Shown piece by piece: positions 16,661-25,681 of a DNA stretch of 64,000 nucleotides (within the stretch, counting starts at the first letter, position 1; each line of letters begins with the position of its first letter). The DNA is taken from positions 20,144 through 84,143 of the forward strand of contig JBJEOB010000014.1 of NCBI GenBank assembly GCA_051880495.1, written 5' to 3'. A program made the position numbers and the translations under genes. This DNA comes from MGBC120314 sp051880495 (GTDB lineage Bacteria; Bacillota; Clostridia; Lachnospirales; Lachnospiraceae). The notes beneath the pieces were generated by a model. It did not search any database. It saw only the letters and a program-made list of their open reading frames with translations, and was not told the origin of the DNA.

Positions 16661-18196
16661 ATGACGCAGGAAATTAGCTTTATTACGGATATTGTTTCAG
16701 AACATCGTGAACGTATGGTCAATCTGAAAAAATACTATCCTTTTTTCAGGTTGTGCGACAACACATTTTCTCAGTTTAAAGACGGAAAGTATGATGAACT
16801 GGACATGGGATATCTGACTATGGCTGTTCTGCGTTTTTTTATTGAGGAAAATAATTTCCGTGAAAAGGACGTTTTGTACCAGGAGTATCACGATTTCATC
16901 ATAGAGTGTTTAAAACGTGATTTTAGCAGGCAGTATCATGCTGAGGAATACGATGAAATTGCACAGTATATATTTGATAAGCTGAAAAATGACGGACATC
17001 CGTTTGTGTTTGAATACTACGATCCTGTTGAAAGAAAAAAACGTGTATCCAGAATGAAGCTGATAGAAAGTTCAGTTAAAAATGAGACTGTCTGGTATAC
17101 GATAACTTCGGACGCAATAGAGTTTTATCTTGATACGAAGGAAATTAAGGATCAGAGTAAAATCAGTATTCAGCAGCTCCTTCTTGAGAAGCTTATAAAG
17201 GCTAAGAATTTCAAGGGCGGAACAGAGGTTATTGCAAGAATCAATAACGAGGTGAGCAAGCTTAAATTCCGAAAAAGGGAGGTTGTCTCATTACTCGCAA
17301 TAGATGTGTTCTCGGGCATTGAAGCATACGAAGACTTTGTCGAGAACGGCATGAACTGGTTTGAGGAAGAGGAAAAACTTTTTGTAAAAAACATGGAATT
17401 AATCGAGGCCACCCTTGAACGTGCAGAGCAGGAACCGGATAAGAACGAAGCATACTACAGAACGATTAATGATATATATCAGCTCGCAACACAGTTAAAG
17501 ATTGCGATGAACAAGCACAGTGAACTGTTGACGGCATGTACGGAGCTTTCTCTTAAAGCGGATGAAATCATCAGAAAATCGAAGCTTCGCAAACTTAGAA
17601 ACGGTTTTGATTTCAGAAATATTCTGGCGGCTATGTGTAAGAACGACGATGTGAATATTCTTCCGGCAATAATTTCGCCGCTGTTTGATTTGAACATCAA
17701 AAAATCATTTAATGTTATTTCGATAGATGATATGTTGACATACCGCCCGCAGAAACCGGAGATTGTGGAAAAGGTTGTCGAAGAGGAAGAAGATGAGATT
17801 ATTTTCCCTGACGAGATAGAGGAAAAGAGAATGCGCTGTAATTTCCTTGTTTTTATGAAGGAATTGTTAGAGATGCTTATGCATAATGACAGCTTTGCGC
17901 TTAAGGACTTTTCGGATTATCTGGCGGAGAAATATTCGGAAAAAATATACAGAAACAGTGATTATTATGCGTTTCTTGTTCATTTGTGCCAGAAGAAGGA
18001 ATACGATTTTGGCAGAAAGGCAAAAGAAGAAACGTTTCTTGACGGAATACTTGAGGAATTTTGGAAACAGGAAGAAAACGACAGGTACAGGGAAATCGCA
18101 TTTCGTATAGTGATGAACGGGGACGAGGAGCTGTCGGAGATTCTTATTAACGGAGTGCAGGTAACCAACATAATTTTTGAAAGGACGGAGGAATAG
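16661..18196 (+). CDS. JetA/MukF-like kleisin-type subunit of an SMC-like complex
   Basis: A 511-aa mostly helical, highly charged protein with an N-terminal winged-helix-like region and an Asp/Glu-rich linker around residues 365-390 (VEEEEDEIIFPDEIEEKR), then a C-terminal globular part. It is first in a trio with a MukE-like and an SMC-like protein, the order seen in Wadjet jetABC and mksFEB. Family knowledge: this subunit links the two ATPase heads. I infer the family mainly from position, size and resemblance to JetA proteins of Lachnospiraceae; the sequence alone is not decisive. ATG 16661 has GGAAGGG upstream (16651-16657) and is preferred to TTG 16646. It ends 1 base before the next start. 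Confidence 0.72.
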   Translation: MTQEISFITDIVSEHRERMVNLKKYYPFFRLCDNTFSQFKDGKYDELDMGYLTMAVLRFFIEENNFREKDVLYQEYHDFIIECLKRDFSRQYHAEEYDEIAQYIFDKLKNDGHPFVFEYYDPVERKKRVSRMKLIESSVKNETVWYTITSDAIEFYLDTKEIKDQSKISIQQLLLEKLIKAKNFKGGTEVIARINNEVSKLKFRKREVVSLLAIDVFSGIEAYEDFVENGMNWFEEEEKLFVKNMELIEATLERAEQEPDKNEAYYRTINDIYQLATQLKIAMNKHSELLTACTELSLKADEIIRKSKLRKLRNGFDFRNILAAMCKNDDVNILPAIISPLFDLNIKKSFNVISIDDMLTYRPQKPEIVEKVVEEEEDEIIFPDEIEEKRMRCNFLVFMKELLEMLMHNDSFALKDFSDYLAEKYSEKIYRNSDYYAFLVHLCQKKEYDFGRKAKEETFLDGILEEFWKQEENDRYREIAFRIVMNGDEELSEILINGVQVTNIIFERTEE

Positions 18197-18197
18197 A

Positions 18198-18905
18198 ATG
18201 GAGGAGAGAAATCTTGAAAAAGCGTTGGATATTACATCAAAGCTTATAATGGGTGAAGACATATCAAAAGAACATAATATTCCTTTGTATGAAGAGTACA
18301 ATGCAAATGCACAGGTTTATTCGTGTGTGCATACCATTCTTAAGAAAATGAATCTGGATTTGTACGAATATAATTACGGTCTGTATGTAAGTCCGGGTGA
18401 AAATAACAGAATCTTCGGATTTACGAACGAAGAACTGAGAAAGATGCTTGGCTTAAAGACCAATAAAGAGTTATTCCTGTGCTACTACATAATCTATAAT
18501 ATTATTATGGAATTGTACACGGATACAACGACATACAATTATATCGAGTTTATACGTATTGAGGATGTAATTGCAACAGTTGACGGAAGCGTAGGCAGTA
18601 TCGTTGATTTGTCGTCGGGCATTATCACGGAGGATATCGAGGAGGACAGCTTCAAGCAGATTGCACTGCAGTGGCATGACCTTCAGGCTATTTCGGTTGA
18701 GGATTCCTCGGATGTAAGGGCAGCAAGAAATTCAAAAGCAGGATATGTGAAAATAGTTTTGAATTTCCTGCAGGAACAGAGATTATTTACACAGGTCGAG
18801 GGACGTTATTATCCGACAGACAGACTGCGTGCCTTAATTGAAAATTATTATGATAATTACAAAAGCAGAATATACGAGTATCTGAGAGGAAAGGAGGAAG
18901 AGTAA
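18198..18905 (+). CDS. JetB/MukE-like subunit of the SMC-like complex
   Basis: A 235-aa protein with an acidic N-terminus, a helical middle and a likely winged-helix C-terminus (residues about 170-225, with SKAGYVKIVLNFLQEQRLF and a basic RYYPTDRLR wing). In MukBEF/Wadjet complexes the MukE/JetB dimer binds the kleisin. GGAGG at 18187-18191 and ATG 18198 fix the start; the frame extends upstream to TTG 18177 but that overlaps the previous gene. The next gene starts 3 bases after the stop. The size fits JetB/MukE (about 200-240 aa). Assignment rests on context and general character. Confidence 0.7.
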   Translation: MEERNLEKALDITSKLIMGEDISKEHNIPLYEEYNANAQVYSCVHTILKKMNLDLYEYNYGLYVSPGENNRIFGFTNEELRKMLGLKTNKELFLCYYIIYNIIMELYTDTTTYNYIEFIRIEDVIATVDGSVGSIVDLSSGIITEDIEEDSFKQIALQWHDLQAISVEDSSDVRAARNSKAGYVKIVLNFLQEQRLFTQVEGRYYPTDRLRALIENYYDNYKSRIYEYLRGKEEE

Positions 18906-18908
18906 CAT

Positions 18909-21900
18909 ATGCCGCACATTAACCGCATAAGAGTAAATAATGTAAAATACAATTTCGGAACACAGTTCTATGATGATTTTATGATGAGGTTTTCATGTAA
19001 AAATACAATTTATGATCTGGCGAATGGTGGTGGTAAGAGCGTTTTAATGTTACTTCTTCTGCAGAACCTTATTCCTAACTGTACTCTTGACGAGAAGCAG
19101 CCTATCGAAAAGCTTTTCAGAACATCAGGCGGTAGCAATACTATTCATTCGTTAGTTGAATGGAAGCTTGACCCTTGTTACCAGAAGGATAATTTTAAGT
19201 ACATGACAACGGGCTTCTGCGCAAGGAAAGGCAAGGATTCCGGTGAGGATGAAGCAAGAGAGTCTGCAAGTATAGAATATTTTAATTACTGTATTTTCTA
19301 CAGGGAGTTTGGTGATAATGACATTAAGAATCTTCCTTTGTCAAAGGACGGGGAAAGGATTACCTATAACGGACTTAAGAGTTACTTAAGGGACCTTGAG
19401 AAAAAGGACCATGGTATTGAGGTTCATATTTTTGAAAAAAAAGGTGATTATCAGAATTTTATCAGCCGTTTCGGATTGTTTGAGAGTGAGTGGGAAATCA
19501 TTCGTGGTATCAACAAGACGGAGGGTCATGTAAGAACTTATTTTGAAACTAACTACAAGACAGGCCGCAAGGTGGTTGAGGACCTTCTGATTGAGGAAAT
19601 TATCCAGAAGTCGTTCCAGAACCAGATTGGCAATAACGGCGATGATGACAGCATGGCTAAGACCCTTCTGGATATCAAGGACAGAATCATTGAGCTTTCG
19701 CGCAGAAAAGAAGAGATAAATCTGTTTGATAAACAGATCGCGCTCATGGAGGAATTATCTGCCAGAATTGCGGATTTTAAGGATTATCAGGGCGAGAAAG
19801 AAAGCCTTAAAAATATGCTTCTTGAAAAGCTTGCAGTATGCAGAAATTTAAGTGAGAAATTAAGCGGTGACGTTTCAATTATTGAACAGCAGATTGATGA
19901 GGCCAAGGAAACATATGAGAAAGAGGACAAGCTTATTTCCATCGCAAAGATGATTGATGACAGGAAGGCGCTTGAACAGCTTAAGATTTTAGTCAGTGAA
20001 TGTGCAGAGAAAATTGCCGGGCTGCTTTCAAAAGAGGAAGAAATTAAAGGTAATATCGAATTGTCCGAGTGTGCAGAGGCATACGAGGAGCACAAAAAAT
20101 ATCAGATGTTAAAGGATGAGGTTCTTCTTGCGTTAGACAGCAGGGTAAGAAACAATCAGGATATTTATGATGAAATACATGCATTAGCGGCAACTGCCCA
20201 CAGAATTTTAACAGAGCAGGCTGTTAAGTGTAATGAACTTGTGCTTGATTTTGAAGAACAGAATATAGAACTTAAGCAGGAGTATGAAAAGGCGCAGTCT
20301 GTTAAGGACGAGATGGAAATAAAAGCCGCCGTTTCTGAAAAAGAGCTTTTGTCAGTTCAGTCCGAAATTGAGGAGAAAGAGGAGCATTTCAGGCAGCTTA
20401 TATCGGATAACGGTATTCTCGTTGCTGAGAATATTGAAGAGGAAATTGCGCATAAGGACGCAGAAATCAATACAATTACATCAGATATCAGGGAAAAAGA
20501 GGAAAAGCTGTCATCTGTCAGAACTGCATATGATAAGAAAACAGAAGAGCTGTACGATGTGATTTCAGGCATAAAGGTATTAGAGCATCAAAAGAAGCAG
20601 CTTGAGCAGTCATTGGGAGAAAATAAGGCAGATCAGAACAAGCTTGATTCGTTTGCTGCCATATATGGCGAGTCAGACACAAAGAGACTTGAGACGGCAA
20701 TATACGGAATGTATAAGCAGTCGGTAGCCCGTATGGCGGAGCTTGAAGTCAAAATAGGCGATATGACGGCATACATTTCGCAGTTGTCAAAAGGAAGGTA
20801 TATACTTGACGGACACCAGTACCGGGCGGTTGAAGAATATCTTTTTAATACTTACGGTGAAGATGTCATGTACGGCTATGACTGGTTTGCAACGCTTACA
20901 CAGGCACAGAAGCGTGACGTTTTAAAGAGAGTTCCTTTCCTTGACTACAGCTTTGTGATAAAGGGTGATTTTGAGCGAATCAAGGAAGATGCTAATCTTA
21001 GGAATTTCAGCCATTCATCCTACATCGTCCCTATTATCAGCGAAATGATTTTAAGAGACATGCATCATGCATCGAGTGTAGAGTTTATTGTATTTGGTAC
21101 TAAGGATCTTTCGTTTTTATCGGATCCGGGAAAGGTTAAGGCAGAACTTGACAAGGTTTCTGAGGAACTCTATGAACAGGAGGAAAATCTCAGGAAATTA
21201 AAGACGAGTCAGAATGTTTTATGGGAGGATTATCTCTACATTCTTTCCGTAAACAATATGAATAACAACGGAAAAGATGGCGCTTACGAGGATATTCTTT
21301 CACAGCTTGACGATAAAGCGGCTAAGAGGGATGAAGCTTCAAAAGAGAAAGAGGAGCTCAAGAATTCAATCCATAATCTGGAAATGTTAATTGAAAAGGC
21401 TAAAGAGGAAAAGGCTTCTTTGGATAAGCAGAAAGCGGCACTGGCCCATTCGAAGGAAGTTTATGATGAACTGAACAGGCTTTATAAGCAGAAGCAGGAT
21501 ATGACAAATGAAGCGTCAAGAACAAAGATGCTGTGCGAACAGTATCGTGAGGCTGCGAAGAAAAGCTATGATGAATGGCAGAACGTCAAAGTATTGTGGG
21601 ATATTGCCAAGGAGGAAAAGGAAGACCTTAACAGGCAGTGGAAGGATACATTTGAACCATATTATTCGGACGAATATGCAGACAGGGTATTAGATTTGCC
21701 GTATGAGCAGATAGTGGTCAAAATGAACGGGCTTGTGTCTGTAGTAAACAATGAAAATGCAGATGTCAACGACAAGAAGACGCTGATTCGTGCATATGAA
21801 GACCATATGGAAAAATGCAGGAAGGAAATTGAAAATCGCGGTTATACACTCGAGCAGATTAAGGAAAAGCTGGAGTCTGACAGTGAGATTAAGAACCTTC

Positions 21901-23300
21901 AGAATATTTCAGTCCTCAAAAACAGATTGAAGGATATTCAGTCTGAAATCACAAAACAGCGTAGTGAAAATGAGTCGCTGAATGCCCAGATGAACCGTAT
22001 GGAAGGAAGCCTTACCCATGCAGGACGAATTGTTGAGGAAAAATATGGTGAGTTTGAGTTTTTCGAATGCGAAAACACAGGACAGTTTATTGCCGAACAT
22101 ACCAATCTTAAAAAGGTATTAAAAGAAAAGTGCGGACAGCTTGAGGCTCAGATGAAAAAAGCCGTGGCAGATGTCAATGATGTGACATTAATCGGCAGGG
22201 ATATTGAGAGAATGCTGCAGAATGCAGGCGTTACAATACCGTCACAGCTGGGCGTAGCTAAGGATTGTGACATAAGCGCTCTCGACGGATACGAAGTAAT
22301 TCAGAAGGATTACGAGAAGCTTATAAGAAGCGAATACAAAAAGAGAGAAGAGTTCGCAAAGCAGAAGAGACAGATAATGGATGCATTAAGAGAATGTAAT
22401 GCATTTGATCTTGCTGATGAAATAGACAGAAGCATTGGTGTTCCTGAGGGAACAGATGAGATTAGGAGCATGACGGAAAACATTGAAGAGACCTGCAGAT
22501 GTATAAGGCTTGAAAAGGACCGTGTCGGAAAAGGTATTGAGGACATGGAAAGAATCAAGGACAGCTTTGAAAACCGCTGCATACAGATATGCTGTAATAT
22601 TAAGGCCGAACTCGACAGACTTCCGAAGCTTTCCAAGATTACCCTGGATAATGAGGTCATTTCAATGATTGGTCTCAACATTCCGTATGTAAAAGAAGAG
22701 TTTTACAAGGAACGTATGTCATCATATATAAGCGATACAATTACTTTATCTGAAAACTTTAAGACAGAGGAAGAGAGAATTCTGTACATTAAGAACCGAC
22801 TGTACTGGAAGAAGCTCTTCTCCGTAATTGTAACGGATATGAACGGAATACGCCTGAATCTTTACAAGAGGGAAAGGATTAAAGACCAGAGCAGATATCT
22901 GCGTTATGAAGAGGCTGTAGGAAGTACGGGACAGTCACAGGGTATATATATTCAGTTCCTTATTGCGATAATCAATTACATTTCCAATATCAATGCCGCA
23001 GGCAGAGAGGTTTCGGCAATCGGCAAGGTTGTGTTTATTGATAATCCGTTTGGTGCTGCTAAGGATATATATATCTGGGAACCTATTTTTAAGCTTTTGA
23101 AGGCGAACCACGTTCAGCTTATTGTTCCGGCGCGAGGAGTAACACCTGCCATTACATCGAGGTTTGATGTCAATTACATCCTTGGACAGAAAATGGTGCA
23201 CGGACGTCAGCAGACGGTTGTTGTTGATTACAGAAGTCAGGTTCAGAATGATGAGATGGAATATACAAGACTTGATTATGTTCAGGAGTCGATGTTTTAG
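18909..23300 (+). CDS. SMC-like ATPase (JetC/MukB-like), 1463 aa
   Basis: The largest gene in the window. The N-terminal head has the P-loop ANGGGKS (residues 38-44, Lys43). The first Gly of a canonical Walker A is replaced by Leu. Long charged heptad-rich coiled coils span about 230-600 and 800-1180. A globular segment between them (about 610-790, YGYDWFATL, VPFLDYSFVI) is the likely hinge. The C-terminal head has the signature GSTGQSQG (1338-1345) and a Walker B VVFIDNPFG (about 1374-1382), in which the usual catalytic Glu is Asn. Such proteins extrude DNA loops; Wadjet versions cleave plasmids with JetD. No JetD is adjacent, so a condensin-like role is equally possible. Confidence 0.8.
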   Translation: MPHINRIRVNNVKYNFGTQFYDDFMMRFSCKNTIYDLANGGGKSVLMLLLLQNLIPNCTLDEKQPIEKLFRTSGGSNTIHSLVEWKLDPCYQKDNFKYMTTGFCARKGKDSGEDEARESASIEYFNYCIFYREFGDNDIKNLPLSKDGERITYNGLKSYLRDLEKKDHGIEVHIFEKKGDYQNFISRFGLFESEWEIIRGINKTEGHVRTYFETNYKTGRKVVEDLLIEEIIQKSFQNQIGNNGDDDSMAKTLLDIKDRIIELSRRKEEINLFDKQIALMEELSARIADFKDYQGEKESLKNMLLEKLAVCRNLSEKLSGDVSIIEQQIDEAKETYEKEDKLISIAKMIDDRKALEQLKILVSECAEKIAGLLSKEEEIKGNIELSECAEAYEEHKKYQMLKDEVLLALDSRVRNNQDIYDEIHALAATAHRILTEQAVKCNELVLDFEEQNIELKQEYEKAQSVKDEMEIKAAVSEKELLSVQSEIEEKEEHFRQLISDNGILVAENIEEEIAHKDAEINTITSDIREKEEKLSSVRTAYDKKTEELYDVISGIKVLEHQKKQLEQSLGENKADQNKLDSFAAIYGESDTKRLETAIYGMYKQSVARMAELEVKIGDMTAYISQLSKGRYILDGHQYRAVEEYLFNTYGEDVMYGYDWFATLTQAQKRDVLKRVPFLDYSFVIKGDFERIKEDANLRNFSHSSYIVPIISEMILRDMHHASSVEFIVFGTKDLSFLSDPGKVKAELDKVSEELYEQEENLRKLKTSQNVLWEDYLYILSVNNMNNNGKDGAYEDILSQLDDKAAKRDEASKEKEELKNSIHNLEMLIEKAKEEKASLDKQKAALAHSKEVYDELNRLYKQKQDMTNEASRTKMLCEQYREAAKKSYDEWQNVKVLWDIAKEEKEDLNRQWKDTFEPYYSDEYADRVLDLPYEQIVVKMNGLVSVVNNENADVNDKKTLIRAYEDHMEKCRKEIENRGYTLEQIKEKLESDSEIKNLQNISVLKNRLKDIQSEITKQRSENESLNAQMNRMEGSLTHAGRIVEEKYGEFEFFECENTGQFIAEHTNLKKVLKEKCGQLEAQMKKAVADVNDVTLIGRDIERMLQNAGVTIPSQLGVAKDCDISALDGYEVIQKDYEKLIRSEYKKREEFAKQKRQIMDALRECNAFDLADEIDRSIGVPEGTDEIRSMTENIEETCRCIRLEKDRVGKGIEDMERIKDSFENRCIQICCNIKAELDRLPKLSKITLDNEVISMIGLNIPYVKEEFYKERMSSYISDTITLSENFKTEEERILYIKNRLYWKKLFSVIVTDMNGIRLNLYKRERIKDQSRYLRYEEAVGSTGQSQGIYIQFLIAIINYISNINAAGREVSAIGKVVFIDNPFGAAKDIYIWEPIFKLLKANHVQLIVPARGVTPAITSRFDVNYILGQKMVHGRQQTVVVDYRSQVQNDEMEYTRLDYVQESMF

Positions 23301-23344
23301 CGCATTATTTATTACAAAAATGTTACAAAAATAAAGCTAATATT

Positions 23345-23373
23345 TTGACAACAAATATATAGTGTGTTAAACT
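23345..23373 (+). promoter_or_regulatory. Probable promoter of the TPR/AAA gene
   Basis: TTGACA at 23345-23350, a 17-base spacer and TAAACT at 23368-23373, about 34 bases before the start. It separates this gene from the SMC-like operon. Confidence 0.6.
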
Positions 23374-23406
23374 AACCTTATCTATATGCAAAAGGTGGCA
23401 TTAGTC

Positions 23407-25644
23407 ATGAATAATAACGATTTTTATAGTAATTTGGATAGAATCAGAAAATTATATTTAAAACAGAATTATGATGAAGCGGTAAGGATTGCTGATAAAA
23501 TTGATTTCAAACGACTTAAGGAATGGAAATATATTGCAATGCTCATAAATCTTTATGAGGCAGTCGGAAGGTTGGAGGATGTAAGATATTTCTGTATTCT
23601 TGCGTACAATCGTAACCTGGGCGGTAAAAAGCTGCTTTACAAGCTTACCAAAGTATATATACGTCTTGAAGACATTGATGAGGCAGAAGAGGTATATGAT
23701 GAATACCTTGATGTTGCAGGAAGAGACAGCAAGAGGTATGAACTGCTGTACGAATTAAAGGTTGTTCAGGGTGCCAAGAAGACAGAGCTTATCAAGATTC
23801 TTGAAGATTATATGAAGCGTGATCTTGATGAGAAATATTCTTATACTCTGGCAGAACTGTATGCAAAGACAAAGCAGAATGAGAAATGTATTAATTTATG
23901 TGACAGGATTATTGAGAGATTTGAAGAAGGTGAAGCAGTAGAGAAGGCTGAGGCTTTAAAGAACTCATTAATGAATCCTCAGCCGGCCGTCAGCGCAGCC
24001 GAGAATAAGGTTTCCCAGATATTAAGCGCAAGTAACGAGGAGAATAACAGACAGGTATTAAATATCAATTCTGCTCCTGCTACACAGGATACAATTCAGT
24101 TTATTGAGGCTACTGCTCCGATTCCGTCTATTCCGTCTGTGCCGGTGGAAAAGCCGGTTGAAAAACCGGTGGGCCAGAACACATTAGGCTTTAACGTTGA
24201 GCAGATTATGGCAGAGGCAGCTGCTGACAATCAGGATGTTACAATGGCACCAACGCAGATGATTCCTGATATTAACAGCGATATTTATGCAACACAGGAG
24301 TTCCCTGAGCCACAGGAAAACTTCTATGGATTACAGGAGGATGCAGACGGACAGCTTGACATGTTCGCAACCAATACAATTCCGCAGCTTCCGGATGAGG
24401 AAGAAGAGCAGGAAATTACAGCTATTGAGGAACAGCCTGTTGTACCGCTTGAAGAGGAAGATCTTATAGCATTAAATAAAAACAAAGAAGAGACAGAAGA
24501 GCCGGCAGATGAAACGGCAGAAGAACCGCAAGAGACCGTGGAACCGCAAGAACAGGCGGAAGAGGCAGAAGCGGCTGGATCAGAAGGCATTTTGGAATCA
24601 GAAATTCCATTGCCGCCTGAAGGCAGTACAATCCGTGTTGATGTCGATGCAATCAATTCTGCAATAAAAGAAGCAGCGGCAACCAAGGAAGATAATCTTT
24701 TCCCACAGGAAGAAACACAGGATATTGATTCGACAATGGCAATGGTTGAAGCTGCGTTAGCTGATGAAACTGAGGCGGCACAGCTTGATGCAAGAATGGA
24801 TATGCCGGAATATGCAGATGAATATGCGGCTCCGGTCAAGGAAAAGATAACACTTCGTCCTTTCCAGCCTGAAATTGATAAAGTATATGAAATTCCGATG
24901 GAAGTAAAGAGATATTTTACCAAGTATACATGCGTACAGGGACTTGAGGCGCAGATTGGTGAATATTTTGAGAGTGTTAAATATGAAGACAAGATGGGAA
25001 CATCAGCTATTGGAAATATCATTATTTCCGGTAACCGCAGTTCCGATAAGACAACACTTGCAATTAATATTGTTAAGGCATTAAATACATTAAATGCTGA
25101 CAATGCAAGAAAGATAGCAAGAACCACAGGTGATAACATCAACCAGCGTGGAATTGAAAGATCTGTAGGAAAGCTGCTTGGAGCGGCACTTATTATTGAA
25201 GAAGCAGGTGTATTAGACAGACAGCGTATTCTTGAACTGCTTGAGGTAATGGAAAGCGATACTCAGGAAATGCTTATTATTCTTGAGGACTCAGAAAGCG
25301 AGATTAAGGAGTTATTAAAGAATAACCCTGAACTTATTGATAAGTTCAACCACAGAATCACATATAAGCAGTTTACCGTAAATGAGCTTGTTGAAATGTG
25401 TAAGCGTTATGCGGAAAAATGCCAGTATACAATCGATGAGAAGGCATTGCTGCAGCTTTATCTCAGGATTGATGATATACATTCAAATGGTGACGGCGTA
25501 AGTCTTGAGGATGTTAGAGATGTAATTGACTGTGCTATTGAGGATGCAGAAAAGAGAGCATCCAAGAAATTCTTTGGCGGAGTCAAGAAAAAGAAGATTG
25601 GTGAAAAAGAATATACAATACTTGTTGAATCAGATTTTAAGTAA
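23407..25644 (+). CDS. TPR-repeat protein with degenerate AAA-like C-terminal domain
   Basis: A 745-aa cytoplasmic protein. Residues 1-200 are helical TPR-like repeats (EAVRIADKIDF, DEAEEVYDEYL, EKCINLCDRI). Residues about 205-470 form an acidic, Pro/Gln/Glu-rich linker that is probably disordered. Residues about 510-700 resemble a SpoVK/CbbX-type AAA domain: P-loop SGNRSSDKTT (about 541-550), in which the Gly before Lys is Asp, then GAALIIEEAG (Walker B-like) and LLIILEDSESEI. ATP binding is therefore doubtful. AAAGGTGG (23390-23397) fixes ATG 23407 over 23386. Function unknown; it sits between the SMC trio and tkt. Confidence 0.75.
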   Translation: MNNNDFYSNLDRIRKLYLKQNYDEAVRIADKIDFKRLKEWKYIAMLINLYEAVGRLEDVRYFCILAYNRNLGGKKLLYKLTKVYIRLEDIDEAEEVYDEYLDVAGRDSKRYELLYELKVVQGAKKTELIKILEDYMKRDLDEKYSYTLAELYAKTKQNEKCINLCDRIIERFEEGEAVEKAEALKNSLMNPQPAVSAAENKVSQILSASNEENNRQVLNINSAPATQDTIQFIEATAPIPSIPSVPVEKPVEKPVGQNTLGFNVEQIMAEAAADNQDVTMAPTQMIPDINSDIYATQEFPEPQENFYGLQEDADGQLDMFATNTIPQLPDEEEEQEITAIEEQPVVPLEEEDLIALNKNKEETEEPADETAEEPQETVEPQEQAEEAEAAGSEGILESEIPLPPEGSTIRVDVDAINSAIKEAAATKEDNLFPQEETQDIDSTMAMVEAALADETEAAQLDARMDMPEYADEYAAPVKEKITLRPFQPEIDKVYEIPMEVKRYFTKYTCVQGLEAQIGEYFESVKYEDKMGTSAIGNIIISGNRSSDKTTLAINIVKALNTLNADNARKIARTTGDNINQRGIERSVGKLLGAALIIEEAGVLDRQRILELLEVMESDTQEMLIILEDSESEIKELLKNNPELIDKFNHRITYKQFTVNELVEMCKRYAEKCQYTIDEKALLQLYLRIDDIHSNGDGVSLEDVRDVIDCAIEDAEKRASKKFFGGVKKKKIGEKEYTILVESDFK

Positions 25645-25681
25645 TTAATTTGGGCGATGAGCCTAGGAGGAAAAAGAAAAA

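Noticed and set aside
16646..18196. Reading the JetA-like gene as a phage or restriction protein
   Set aside because: No phage or methylase genes are nearby, and the order and sizes of the three genes match SMC complexes.
24324..25142. 272-aa open frame on the minus strand, opposite the TPR/AAA gene
   Set aside because: It is antisense to a well-supported gene, is Ser/Ala-rich because it mirrors the acidic linker codons, and has no RBS or recognisable domain.
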